64,000 bases of DNA, taken from positions 1 through 64,000 of the IMG/VR virus record IMGVR_UViG_3300042090_001530; one strand, written 5' to 3'. A program made the position numbers and the translations under genes. Below the pieces are notes generated by a model, which saw only the letters and a list, made by a program, of their open reading frames with translations, did not search any database and was not told where the DNA came from. The stretch is from a virus. Shown here in pieces: positions 40,544 through 49,700 of the stretch. How positions within the stretch are numbered: position 1 is the first letter of the stretch; each line of letters begins with the position of its first letter.

Positions 40544-40604
40544 CCGTCAGTGCACTGACGGAAAATGTGGTATCCTGGCAGTAGCGAAAACCACTACTGC
40601 CAGG
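40544..40604 (+). promoter_or_regulatory. two perfect palindromes before the HNH gene
   Basis: CCGTCAGTGCACTGACGG (40544-40561) is a perfect 18-bp dyad. CCTGGCAGTAG (40574-40584) and CTACTGCCAGG (40594-40604) form a perfect 11-bp inverted repeat with a 9-base loop. TATCCT at 40571-40576 could be a -10 box lying between them. The dyad may be an operator, and the second stem a 5' hairpin that limits translation of the HNH gene. Confidence 0.55.
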
Positions 40605-40612
40605 GGCCAATA

Positions 40613-40783
40613 ATGAAGATCAAGCGTGGGGATCCCTGCATATTCCTGGCGAACGGACCGATCGCTGATGGTCTCGATGTTCATCACAAGTGCCTGAGAC
40701 GAAGTTGCGTGCGCGAATCCCACTTGGACGCGATTTCGCGTTCCGAGAATCTGCGCTTGCGCGCGAACCGAAGAGACGAATAG
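40613..40783 (+). CDS. mini HNH endonuclease, 56 aa
   Basis: ATG at 40613 follows CAGGGGCCA. The 56-residue product matches the core of HNH homing nucleases: DGLDVHHKC, then CVRESHLDAISRSEN. It lacks the N-terminal part present in usual 100-180 residue HNH proteins, so it may be a truncated or minimal enzyme. Its own palindromes upstream and a terminator downstream make it a self-contained insertion between capsid and decoration genes. Confidence 0.65.
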   Translation: MKIKRGDPCIFLANGPIADGLDVHHKCLRRSCVRESHLDAISRSENLRLRANRRDE

Positions 40784-40809
40784 CAGCAGCCTGCGGGCTG
40801 CGTTCCCGA

Positions 40810-40838
40810 GGCCGGAAGCATCCGCTTCCGGCCTTTTT
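40810..40838 (+). terminator. strong rho-independent terminator
   Basis: GGCCGGAAG (40810-40818) pairs with CTTCCGGCC (40825-40833), followed by TTTTT. It is the most classical terminator in the window and closes the HNH unit. The next gene has its own AAGGAGG ribosome site. Confidence 0.9.
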
Positions 40839-40879
40839 GCATGCCCGCGCGGCCCGCCGCGCCATCTCAAGGAGGCTCT

Positions 40880-41566
40880 ATGCCCACGCAGCTTGTGACT
40901 GGCGGCCCGAACGGCCCGCTGGCGGCCGAGACGACCGGCGACACGATGAACGGCCCGCTGACGTTGTCCAACCAGAGCGCGGGGCCGGGCGCGACTGCCG
41001 GGGCCGCATCGTTGTATGCGGTCGGCGGCCAGGCGACGTCGGTGAACCCGCAGGGTCTGGTGTCGACGCTGGTCGGTTCGCAGGGTGGCCTGCTTACTGC
41101 GGGTCTGGTGACGGTCGCGAACACGGCGACTGAGTCTCTGGTGTACGGCGTGTCGATTCCGGCGGGGGACCCGGTGGCGGGGTCGGTGTACCGGCTGGAG
41201 GCGTGGGGTGTGTTCAGCGCCACGAGCACGCCGACGATCGCGTTCACGTCGCGTCTGGGCGGCACGTCGGGTACGTCGCTGGCGGCGCTTCCGGCGTTCA
41301 CGCTGGCGGCGCTGACATCGGCGCCGTGGAAGATCAGGGCGGTTCTGAACTTCCTGTCGGCGACGACCGCGCAGTGTCTGCTGGAGGTCGATCTGGATTC
41401 TTCGACGTCGAGCGACGTGGCGGGGCGTTTCATCTCGACCCCGACCGCTGCGGTGACTGTGGCGACCGCCACTGCGAAGGTGTGGCAGATCGACGTGACG
41501 TGGGGTACTGCGGCGGCGGGCAACACCCTCAGCCTGCTGGGCGGCTACAGCGAGCGGGTCGCGTAG
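40880..41566 (+). CDS. capsid decoration or head-fibre-like protein, 228 aa
   Basis: ATG at 40880 has a strong AAGGAGG site. The N terminus (TGDTMNGPLTL) resembles the fibre motif GDTMTGxLxL. The rest is beta-rich, Ala/Thr/Ser-rich and without charged clusters, consistent with a jelly-roll surface protein. Its place directly after the capsid gene suggests a head decoration or head-fibre protein. No specific family is recognised. Confidence 0.65.
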   Translation: MPTQLVTGGPNGPLAAETTGDTMNGPLTLSNQSAGPGATAGAASLYAVGGQATSVNPQGLVSTLVGSQGGLLTAGLVTVANTATESLVYGVSIPAGDPVAGSVYRLEAWGVFSATSTPTIAFTSRLGGTSGTSLAALPAFTLAALTSAPWKIRAVLNFLSATTAQCLLEVDLDSSTSSDVAGRFISTPTAAVTVATATAKVWQIDVTWGTAAAGNTLSLLGGYSERVA

Positions 41567-41649
41567 ATCATCAGTGGCTTGTCGCCGCGCCTGGCGGTGC
41601 GGCGCGTGCTGGCCATGCAGCTTCAGCGCTGCGTTCTATCGCGATGGGC

Positions 41650-41677
41650 CGGAAGCCTCCCCGCTTCCGACCCTTTC
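41650..41677 (+). terminator. hairpin resembling the 40810 terminator
   Basis: CGGAAG (41650-41655) pairs with CTTCCG (41664-41669), followed by ACCCTTTCG. The sequence GCCGGAAGC...GCTTCCG echoes the terminator at 40810-40838, suggesting a diverged copy of the same intergenic element. The surrounding 41567-41713 holds no convincing gene. Confidence 0.55.
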
Positions 41678-41713
41678 GCGTGTCCCGGATCCAACTATCA
41701 AGGGAGCGCTCGA

Positions 41714-42319
41714 ATGCGCCTTTACACGACTACGGGCGCGACTCGAGTCGACGACCCGGTTCATGGAACGTTCGTCGTCGGCGACAACGACGCGTTCGAT
41801 TTCCCGAACGAGCTGTCTGACCGCCTGCACGGCGTGCACGTGAGGGGGAAGGCGGTTTGGGAGACCGACGATGAGCGGGTGACTCGCGTCAACGAGGAGC
41901 AGCTCAAGTCCGTCAGGGATCCGGCGGCGCTGTATTCGGCGGTGCGGGAGATGTCGGAGACGCAGAAGGGCTTGTCGGTCGGGCAGAACGTGCTGCTGGC
42001 TGCGGTGGTGAAGGCGCTGGGCATCGACATCCCGGGCGTGACCGCGGCGCCCGTGGCCGTCCCGGCGATCGTTCCGGCTGTCCCGCCGACTCCGGTTGCC
42101 GAGGAGGATCCGGCCGGCGAGGTCGAGGAGCCCGTGGCCGTCAAGGAGCCTGCCAAGAAGCCGGAGCCTGCCTCGCCCGCGAAGAAGGCTGAGGCCGAGC
42201 CCGCCGCGAAGGCGGCTCCGGTGTCGGTTCCGGATGTGCCGGTGGCTGCCGAGGCCGCGTCGAAGCCTGCGCGTGGCGGTCGCAAGAGTGCGGCGTCTTC
42301 GTCCGCCCCGTCGGCGTAG
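41714..42319 (+). CDS. head protein with Ala/Pro/Lys-rich tail, 201 aa
   Basis: ATG at 41714 follows AAGGGAG. Residues 1-115 are mixed alpha/beta and include FVVGDNDAFDFP and a helix LYSAVREMSETQKGLS. The rest is a low-complexity Ala/Pro/Lys/Glu tail. The location suggests a capsid accessory or head-tail joining protein; disordered tails of this kind are common in such proteins. No family is recognised. Confidence 0.6.
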   Translation: MRLYTTTGATRVDDPVHGTFVVGDNDAFDFPNELSDRLHGVHVRGKAVWETDDERVTRVNEEQLKSVRDPAALYSAVREMSETQKGLSVGQNVLLAAVVKALGIDIPGVTAAPVAVPAIVPAVPPTPVAEEDPAGEVEEPVAVKEPAKKPEPASPAKKAEAEPAAKAAPVSVPDVPVAAEAASKPARGGRKSAASSSAPSA

Positions 42320-42375
42320 TTCGTTGGACGTCTCCGCACTCTAGGCGCTGGTCCGGCGGACGCGAGGGGGCGACT

Positions 42376-43356
42376 GTGGCAACGCCCTACATTAGTCCAT
42401 CCATGATCAAAAACGCGTCCGTCGGCGTCCCGTGGGACCAACTTCCGTACCTTGGGGCCTCCGAGGAGGCTCAGTTACAAGAGCTATACGCGATCGTGTG
42501 GCGATCCACTTCCATCGTCGACTCGTACTGCAATGGCGTCCTGCGCTCCACGATCGACAACGAGACGCTGACCGGCCCCGGCACCGCGCGCTTCGGGTTC
42601 CAGCAGGGCAGCGGCCTGGGCTTTCTCTACATGCGCCGCTGGCCGGTGACTGCAGTGCTCGGGATCCAGATGTCGTGGAACCGGTCGTTCCCGCGCGAAT
42701 GGTCAACGATCCCTGCCGGCCAGTACGACATCAACCATCCGCTGATCAACATGTACGCGGATACCGCGTCGGCGACTGCCCCTGACGGCGGGTCGTCGAT
42801 CCTGGTCAACCCGTGCGCGCTCTACCCGGCGGCAGTGGGCGGCTCGATCTACGCCCCTGCGCGGGCCCGTCAGCCGGTGCGCAACTCTCTGCGGCTGATC
42901 GTGTCGTACACGAACGGCTGGCCGCACACCAGCTTGACCACGGCGGCCGATGCGGGCGCGTCCGCGATCGAGGTGGACGACGTGACGGGCTGGACGGGCG
43001 CGGCCGGGTTCATGTACGACGGCGCCTCGACCGAGCCGATCTCGGTGACGGCGGTGTCCGCGATCAGTCCGGTGGAGTTGCCGAACGGCATCGGCACCGC
43101 GCAGGCGGGCCCGGGGACGTTGACGCTCGCGTCGCCGCTGGCGTTTTCGCACGACGTGGGCGTGTTGACGACGGCGCTGCCGGCGAACGTGCTGGACGCG
43201 GCGATTCTGGCGTCGGCGGCGCAGGTGATCGGCCAGGGGATTCAGGCGATCGCGGTGCAGACGCTGTCGGGTTCGACGTCGCTGGGCGGCAAGGGCGTGG
43301 CGGACATCGAGGGCATGTACAAGAAGCTGCTTGATCCGTATGTCCGGGTGATCTGA
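42376..43356 (+). CDS. head-tail connector protein, 326 aa
   Basis: GTG at 42376 follows GAGGGGGCG. The N-terminal helical part (EEAQLQELYAIVWRSTSIVDSYC) is typical of gp6-like connectors that sit under the portal. A beta module is inserted at about residues 190-265 (TSLTTAADAGASAIEVDDVTG); related modules occur in the tail tube and giant fibre. The C terminus is helical. The role follows from order and the N-terminal pattern. Confidence 0.75.
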   Translation: MATPYISPSMIKNASVGVPWDQLPYLGASEEAQLQELYAIVWRSTSIVDSYCNGVLRSTIDNETLTGPGTARFGFQQGSGLGFLYMRRWPVTAVLGIQMSWNRSFPREWSTIPAGQYDINHPLINMYADTASATAPDGGSSILVNPCALYPAAVGGSIYAPARARQPVRNSLRLIVSYTNGWPHTSLTTAADAGASAIEVDDVTGWTGAAGFMYDGASTEPISVTAVSAISPVELPNGIGTAQAGPGTLTLASPLAFSHDVGVLTTALPANVLDAAILASAAQVIGQGIQAIAVQTLSGSTSLGGKGVADIEGMYKKLLDPYVRVI

Positions 43357-43836
43357 ATGCCCATGCTGAGCGTGCTGACGAAGGTCCAGGAGATCCTCAA
43401 CGATCTCCCGATCCCCGGTGGCACGCAGACTTTGCAGGCGTTCATCGTGCCGCCGCTGGCGCACAAGCCGATCCGCCCTACCGCGGTGGTGTGGGCGAGC
43501 CGGGCGCCGGTGGACCGGCGGTCGATGCCGCGTGGCGAGGGCTTCAAGCAGATCGTGTGGACCGTGGACGTGTGGCTGATGTACCTGATGAGCCCTCAGG
43601 TCCCGAACCTCGAGCAGCAGTATCCGCTGGTGGTGGATGCGGTGATGGCCGCGATGTGGGCGACTCCGATGGCGGTGACGTTGACGGATCCGGTGACGGG
43701 TCTGGTGACGCAGATGACGTCGATCGGCGAGGTGTTCACGGTGGAGAACGCGCCGGTGCGGTCGCCGGAGGGGCAGTCGATGTACTACTTCACGGGGAAG
43801 ATCAGTTTCACGGTGAAGGAATGGCCGCAGGCCTGA
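43357..43836 (+). CDS. head closure or tail terminator-type protein, 159 aa
   Basis: The gene starts immediately after the connector stop. The 159-residue product has an N-terminal helix (MLSVLTKVQEILNDL), a long set of strands (WTVDVWLMYLM) and a C-terminal strand (YYFTGKISFTVKEW). Such an alpha/beta layout is typical of tail terminator or head closure proteins in siphoviruses. The assignment rests on length and order. Confidence 0.65.
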   Translation: MPMLSVLTKVQEILNDLPIPGGTQTLQAFIVPPLAHKPIRPTAVVWASRAPVDRRSMPRGEGFKQIVWTVDVWLMYLMSPQVPNLEQQYPLVVDAVMAAMWATPMAVTLTDPVTGLVTQMTSIGEVFTVENAPVRSPEGQSMYYFTGKISFTVKEWPQA

Positions 43837-43845
43837 GGGGGCGTC

Positions 43846-44301
43846 GTGTCTGATCCTCTGCTGTCGATGGGGTTCGCTGACATCGCAAAGGCGGCGGGTG
43901 AACTTGACGGCCTGGATGTCATCGAGGCGATGCGGGGCTGGGGCGCCGAGTGGGGTCCGAAGATGGTTCAGGCGATCCAGGCCGTGGTGCCCGGTGATAG
44001 CGGCGGCCCGCTGGAGCAGTCGATCACGTTCGCGGGCGTTGAGGCGGCGTCGGGCGGCGTGACGTTGTCGTGGACGACGGATAAGGATTACGCGGTCTAC
44101 CTGATCGAGGGCACGGAGGCGCACGGCCCGGCGCAGGCGAGCGTCATGCACTGGTCGGCGGGCGGCACCGACGTGTTCGCGAAGTGGGTGTCGGGGGTTG
44201 CGCCGAATACTTTCCCGCTGTCGACGGCGGTTGAGGGCTTGATGCCTGCGATGGCTGATTCGCTGGCTGACCTGCTTGCCGATCTGTCCAAGGAGTCCTG
44301 A
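43846..44301 (+). CDS. HK97 gp10-like tail completion protein, 151 aa
   Basis: GTG at 43846 follows GAGGGGGCG. The protein has a long N-terminal helix, a GGPLEQSITF strand, the EGTEAHG segment and PNTFPLSTAVEGLMP, a pattern shared with HK97 gp10 type proteins that complete the head-tail joint. The stop overlaps the next start (TGATG). Confidence 0.65.
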   Translation: MSDPLLSMGFADIAKAAGELDGLDVIEAMRGWGAEWGPKMVQAIQAVVPGDSGGPLEQSITFAGVEAASGGVTLSWTTDKDYAVYLIEGTEAHGPAQASVMHWSAGGTDVFAKWVSGVAPNTFPLSTAVEGLMPAMADSLADLLADLSKES

Positions 44302-44543
44302 TGGCTGCCGCTAACACTAAGAAGACCGCTGCCGCTCCGGAGAGCGCTGAGGCGGCGGACGCCGATGTCGCGGAGCCCGAGGCGCCTGCGTCGCTGGTGT
44401 CGGTGCGGTTCAACTGGCCTGTCGCCCACGCCGTCGCGGGCATGGGCACGTGCGAGCCGGGCGAGGTGCGCGAGGTGTCTGAGGCGGTTGCCGCGGATCT
44501 GTGTCGGGGCGATGTGCCGCTGTTCGTGCGCACGTCCGAGTAG
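44301..44543 (+). CDS. small acidic protein, 80 aa
   Basis: The start overlaps the upstream stop. An Ala/Glu-rich disordered N terminus (about 1-30) precedes a short beta domain (VRFNWPVAHAVAGMG, VREVSEAVA). Its place between tail completion and tail tube genes suggests a minor structural or assembly protein. No family is recognised. Confidence 0.6.
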   Translation: MAAANTKKTAAAPESAEAADADVAEPEAPASLVSVRFNWPVAHAVAGMGTCEPGEVREVSEAVAADLCRGDVPLFVRTSE

Positions 44544-44572
44544 CTAGGACTCTCGGGGGTTTCTTTCTTTTG

Positions 44573-44600
44573 CGGGCTGGCCTGTTGGCCGGCCCGTTTT
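44573..44600 (+). terminator. rho-independent terminator before the tail tube gene
   Basis: CGGGCTGGCC (44573-44582) pairs with GGCCGGCCCG (44587-44596) with one wobble pair, followed by TTTT. It separates the connector genes from the tail tube gene, which is then likely expressed from its own promoter. Confidence 0.85.
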
Positions 44601-44666
44601 GCGTTCCTCGCCCGGCGTGGCCGTCGGCGATCTCTTGGCGCCTGTGCGCAGGAAGGTGGACGGTCC

Positions 44667-45908
44667 ATGCCTACGGCCCTGAAAGCGTTGTGGGGTTCGA
44701 TGTCGGACACGGGCGCGTGCCGTGAGGCGGTGTTCGGGACTCCGTTGACGCCGTCGTCGTATTTCCCGATGTCCGGGAACTCGATCAACCTGGATCCGGG
44801 CCTGTTCAGCCCGAAGGTCATGTTCGGACACAGGGAGGAAAATTCCTTCCCTCTGTACGGCCAGTACAAGAACTCTGGTTCGATCGGCGGCCCGCTGTTC
44901 CCGACGAACGGGGCGTTGTTCATCCCGGGCGGGATCGGCTTGGACGCGCAGCCCGGATACGGGGTGACGGGCACGTCGCCGACATCCGCGACAACGCTGG
45001 GCAGCCCGATCACCGCCAACTCGACAGCGTTCGCCCTGACGTCGGCGACGGGGTACGCGGTCGGGTCGATCATCCAGGTGGATGTGAATGTGCCGGCGAC
45101 GCCGACGACGTCGGAGTGCCGGAAGATCGCGACGCTGACGGGCACGACGGGCACGGTGGACGTGGCCTGGTCGTACGCGCACGCGTCGGGCGTGGCGGTG
45201 GATGTGGTGACGGCGCCGTTCACGCACAGCGTGCAGGAATCGGTGCAACTGTCCTCGTTCACGGTGGAGAAGAACCTTGGCGGCCCGGCCGTGTATGGCG
45301 GCGAGAGCATGCAGTTCGCGGGCTCCCGGGTGAACAAGCTGTCGGTCGCGGCGACGACGACGGACGCCGAGGCGACGGTGTCGGTGGACATGGTGGCGCA
45401 GTCGTATGCGATCCTGGACACGCCCTCGACGGTGTCGGTCATCAACGAGTCGCCGTACGTGTTCGCCGAAGGCACCGTGTCGCTGTTCGGGCAGACGGTG
45501 GCACAGGCGCAGAGTTTCAGCCTGGACATCGAGAACGGTCTGGTCAGCTCGTACACATTCAATCAGTCGCACAATCTCGAGTTCCTCTCCCCGGTGACGC
45601 TAGCCGTGTCGGGGAAGATCGACGTGATCTGGCAGTCCTTTGACGACACTACGTGGGGCTACCTGACGAAGGAAACCGCAGGCACGGGCGGCGCCTTGTC
45701 GTTCTCGCTGGCGCACCCCGGCTCGCCCACGGCAGGCTCGGTGACGTTCAGCTGCCCGAACGTTTATCTCAAGACCGTGCAGGAGCAGCCGAAGTTCGAG
45801 GACGTCGTGACCTCGACGCTCAACTTCATGGCGTTCCTGAATCTCGGTGCGGCCAACCCCAGCTGCATCTCGGCGACGATCGTGAACGCCACCTACCTGC
45901 CGCTTTGA
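44667..45908 (+). CDS. major tail (tube) protein, 413 aa
   Basis: ATG at 44667 follows AGGAAGG. The protein is beta-rich, starts with MPTALKALWGSMSD and has segments (FTVEKNLGGPAVYGGE, KIDVIWQSFDD) typical of tail tube proteins. An insertion near residues 105-180 (TLGSPITANSTAFALTSATG) resembles the module in the connector and the giant fibre. Terminators on both sides suggest separate high expression, as expected for a protein present in hundreds of copies. Confidence 0.8.
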   Translation: MPTALKALWGSMSDTGACREAVFGTPLTPSSYFPMSGNSINLDPGLFSPKVMFGHREENSFPLYGQYKNSGSIGGPLFPTNGALFIPGGIGLDAQPGYGVTGTSPTSATTLGSPITANSTAFALTSATGYAVGSIIQVDVNVPATPTTSECRKIATLTGTTGTVDVAWSYAHASGVAVDVVTAPFTHSVQESVQLSSFTVEKNLGGPAVYGGESMQFAGSRVNKLSVAATTTDAEATVSVDMVAQSYAILDTPSTVSVINESPYVFAEGTVSLFGQTVAQAQSFSLDIENGLVSSYTFNQSHNLEFLSPVTLAVSGKIDVIWQSFDDTTWGYLTKETAGTGGALSFSLAHPGSPTAGSVTFSCPNVYLKTVQEQPKFEDVVTSTLNFMAFLNLGAANPSCISATIVNATYLPL

Positions 45909-45926
45909 TCCGCACCGCCCACTTTG

Positions 45927-45953
45927 GCCGCCCGGTTTCGTCGGGCGGCTTTC
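45927..45953 (+). terminator. rho-independent terminator after the tail tube gene
   Basis: GCCGCCCG (45927-45934) pairs with CGGGCGGC (45942-45949) around a 7-base loop, followed by TTTCC. It may limit read-through from the abundant tail tube message. Confidence 0.8.
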
Positions 45954-45981
45954 CTGTTTGCCCATCACACCAAGGACCCTC

Positions 45982-46557
45982 ATGCCCTTCCTTTCCCGTT
46001 ACGCGGGCACGATCAAGCTGGACCTTTCGGATCTCGCCGATGACGGCGAGTACTGGGTGACGATCAAGAAGACGTTGACGGCGGACGAGACGGACCGGGC
46101 GGAGGACGCGCGCCTGTCGGCGACGAACGTGTCGAAGTCGGCGGGCCGCGCGGCGCGGGGCGCGGCGGCGCGGCGCCGGGCGGGCCGGTCGACCCCGGAG
46201 GACGACGAGACGGTCAAGACCCTGCTGAGCTTCAACACGGGCGCGTACAAGCAGAAGCTGCTCGAGGCCGCGGTCGTGGACTGGAATCTGACGGATGAGC
46301 ACGGCGTGATCCTGCCGTTGCGCCCGGCGCAGGCGAAGACGCGTTCGATCGCGAAGCTCCCGACGATCGCCCGCGACCGGATCTTCGAGGCGGTCGACGA
46401 GACGATGGCGCAGGAGGAGCCGGACGACGAGGACGGTGACGCCGACTTTCGAGATGACGTGCCGGCAGGCGGCGGCGAGCCGAACGACGGAGAACCCGCT
46501 GATTCAGGATCTGTGGGTGAGGGAGGTTTGGAAGGATCGCACTGGCCTGACGCTTGA
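45982..46557 (+). CDS. tail assembly chaperone G-like, 191 aa
   Basis: ATG at 45982 follows AAGGACC. The product is charged and mostly helical, with an Arg/Ala-rich segment (AARGAAARRRAGR) and an acidic C terminus. It is located between tail tube and tape measure genes and overlaps the next frame by about 120 bases, the hallmark of the tail-chaperone pair. The short form (G) and a frameshifted long form (GT) are expected. Confidence 0.8.
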   Translation: MPFLSRYAGTIKLDLSDLADDGEYWVTIKKTLTADETDRAEDARLSATNVSKSAGRAARGAAARRRAGRSTPEDDETVKTLLSFNTGAYKQKLLEAAVVDWNLTDEHGVILPLRPAQAKTRSIAKLPTIARDRIFEAVDETMAQEEPDDEDGDADFRDDVPAGGGEPNDGEPADSGSVGEGGLEGSHWPDA

Positions 46558-46744
46558 GCAGGTCACGGCGACGTACAGCACGATGCAGATCGCGCAGGCG
46601 TTGACGTATTGGCGCATCGAGGCCGAGGTGCGTGCGGCGGAGCGCGGGGAGTCGTCGGGTTCGGCGGAGGCGACGCAGGCGGGGTATGAGCGGGCGCGGG
46701 CGGCGAAGCTGCGGGCGCAGGGCGAGCCGGCCGGGGTGGCGTAG
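46436..46744 (+). CDS. tail assembly chaperone T part, reached by frameshift
   Basis: This frame overlaps the end of the previous gene and codes for a helical protein (LIQDLWVREVWKDRTGL, then TYSTMQIAQALTYWR). Relative to the upstream gene it is +1 (or -2). The codon CCC at 46495-46497 is followed by G, so a Pro tRNA could slip forward onto CCG and yield a G-T fusion. A GTG at 46436 could start it independently but lacks a clear ribosome site. Confidence 0.75.
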   Translation: MTPTFEMTCRQAAASRTTENPLIQDLWVREVWKDRTGLTLEQVTATYSTMQIAQALTYWRIEAEVRAAERGESSGSAEATQAGYERARAAKLRAQGEPAGVA

Positions 46745-46792
46745 GGCTGGGGTTCGGCGGGGCTGTGTCTGAGCGCGGACGGGCGGTGTCCC

Positions 46793-49700
46793 GTGGCGTC
46801 TTCAAGCTCCGAGATAACCGTGTTGCTGATGCTCGAGGCGATCGATAAGGCCTCCGGGATCCTCGAGGCCATCGGCGGCAAAATGGAGGCCCTCGGGGAC
46901 GCGGCGCAGGAGGCCGCGGACAAGGCGTCGCTGTCCGGCGACGAGCTCGAGTCGATGCAGGTGCGCGCGGAGGCGGCGGCGAACGCTGCGGCGGCCGCGC
47001 AGGACGCGCAGGCTGCGGCGCTGGATCGGCTCGCGGTTTCGACGCAGGCGGTAAAGGACGCGCAGTCGGCGCAGGTTGCCGCTGCCGCAGAGGCTGCGGA
47101 GGCGTCCGGGGGCTACGCGGACGAGGTCATCGCACAGTACGCCGCGATGTCTGAAGCCGCCGCTGCAGACGCTGCGGCCGCAGAAGCGTCTGGCGCGAAG
47201 ATCGAGGAACTGCAGGAGACGCTCACCAGGGTGAGCGGGGCTGCGGCCGAGTCAGTAGAGGCCGCACTGGATCGCGAGGCGGCCTCGTTCGTCGAACTGT
47301 CCGAGGTGGCGCGGGTCAGCGCGGACACGCTGGCAGAGGCGTTCTCGGACACGGACGCGAAAGCACTGGCGTCGGCGACGGCGCAGGCGACTGCTGCGCA
47401 GGAGGCGGCTGACGCGACGAAGGCCGCAGTGGCCGAGCAGGTCGCGGCGCTTGACGCGCTCAAGGACGCCGAGACGGACCTCGCAGCGCGCACGGCGCAG
47501 TCGGATGCGGCGCAGGACGCGGCGAACACGAGCCTCGACCTGTCGGGCGCTGCGATGAAGGGCGTTACGACAACCGCCCTGGTGACGGCGGCTGCGGTGG
47601 CCGGCATCGGCTACGAGTCGGTGAAGGCTGCGGCGAGTTTCCAGTCGGCGACGAGTGTGCTGGTCACCTCTGGCGGCGAGACGACGCAGAACATCGCGAT
47701 GGTGCGTCAGGGGATTCTGAACCTGGCCTCGTCTACGGGTACTGCGACATCGGAACTGACGTCCGGCATGTACATGATCGGCAGCGCCGGCTATACGGGC
47801 GCGGTCGGCTTGAACGTCCTGAAGTCGGCCGCCGAGGGCGCGAAGGCCGAGAACGCCGATCTCGGGACTGTCAGCAACGCCCTGACGACGGTCCTGACGG
47901 ACTACTACGGCAAGAGTCTCACGGCCGCGCAGGCGACGAAGGACTCGACCGCCGCGATGAACCAGATGATCGCGGTGGTGCAGAACGGCAAGACGACGAC
48001 GGAGGCCCTGTCGGGCGCGCTGTCGACCGTGCTGCCGATCGCGGCGCAGACGGGCCTGAGTTTCACCCAGGTCGGCGGCGCGATCGCGACGATGACTGGT
48101 GAGGGCATCAGCGCGCAGCAGGCTACCCAGGATCTTGCGAGCACCATCACGCACCTGCAGAACCCGTCGAACGTGATGGTCAACGAGATGGCCGCGATGG
48201 GCCTGAACGCGTCCAGCGTGTCGAAGAACCTGGGCAAGGAGGGCTTGACCGGCACGGTTGCGGAACTCACCGGCGCGATCACCTCGCACATGGGGCCGGC
48301 CGGAACCGTCCTGCAGTCCGCGTTCAACCAGTCTTCGGCTGCCGCGCAGGACGCTCAGGTCGAGTTCACCCACCTGGGCACGGCGGCGCAGGCCCTGGCC
48401 AAGCAGTACGAGAACGGTTCGATCGGGGAGAAGGCCTACCGCACGGACGCACAGGCGCTCGGCGGCACGCAGGGCGCGCTGGCCCTGCAGTTCGAGACCG
48501 CCTACAACAAGTCAAAGGGCTTCAACGACACACTGACCTCGGGTTCGCCTGCCGCGCAGACGTACATCCAGGCCCTGTCGAAAATGACCGGCACGTCCGA
48601 GGGCTTGAGCACGGTGCTCGCCCTGAGCGGCTCGCATTCGGCGGAGTTCGCCCAGAACGTGAAGGCCGTCGGGGCCGCGGCGACCACGGCCGGTTCGAAC
48701 GTCAACGGCTGGTCGACGATCCAGGGCAACATGAATCAGCGGCTTGATGAATTGAAGGAGACTGTCGAGGCCGCGTCGATCCAGCTCGGTACGGCTCTGC
48801 TGCCGATCGTGACCAAGATCCTTGATGTGGTCATGCACATCCTGACCCCGATCGCGACGTGGATCGAGCACAACAAGACCCTTGCGGCGATCATCCTGCT
48901 GGTGGTCGGCGGCCTGGCGATCCTGATCACGACGATGGTCGCGGTCGCCAAAATCGTCAAGGCCGTCGGTGAGGCGTGGACGACCCTCGGCCGTGCGCTC
49001 GGGCTCATCGGCGAGGAGACGACGACCGCAGCAGCCGAGACCGAAGCCGCCGGGGACACGATCGCGGCGGCGGGCGAGACCGCGGACGTGGCGTGGGGCC
49101 CGTGGCTGATCGCGATCGCGGCGATCGGGATTGCGGCGTACGAGATCGTCGAGCACTGGTCCACCGTCAAGCGCTGGCTCGCGGACTTCTGGGGCTGGGT
49201 CAAGCAGATCTTCGATGACGTGGTCGGGTTCGTGAAGGGCCACGTCAACGAGGTCGCCGGGGCCATGGCGGCACTACTGGGGCCCCTGGGGATCCTGCTC
49301 GCGGTCGCGCTGGAGATCGTGACGCACTGGAAGGCCGTCGAGAAGCTCCTCGCGGACGTGTGGGACTGGATCAAGGGCGCCGCGTCGGACGTCGCCGGGG
49401 CCGTGTCGAAGGCGTGGGGCGACGCGATCAAGCTGGTCGACGCCCTGTGGCGGCTGCAGATCGACGAACTCAAGGCGATCTGGGACGGCATCGAGACGGC
49501 GTGGGACGACACCGGCGGCAAGGCCATCACCGCGATCAAGCGTGCGTGGGACGAGGTCTCGGCGGCGTTCGATAAGGAATGGACCAAGATCTCCGGCGAC
49601 CTGTCGTCGATCTGGGGGTCGCTGGTCGAGATCTGGAACGCGACGGGTGGCGCCCTGATCTCGGCGATCATGGACGGGACGCGCGACGTCATCGATTTCG

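Noticed and set aside
41579-41713. Upstream extension of the 201-aa head protein
   Set aside because: The extension has no ribosome site and contains the terminator-like hairpin; ATG at 41714 has AAGGGAG in front.
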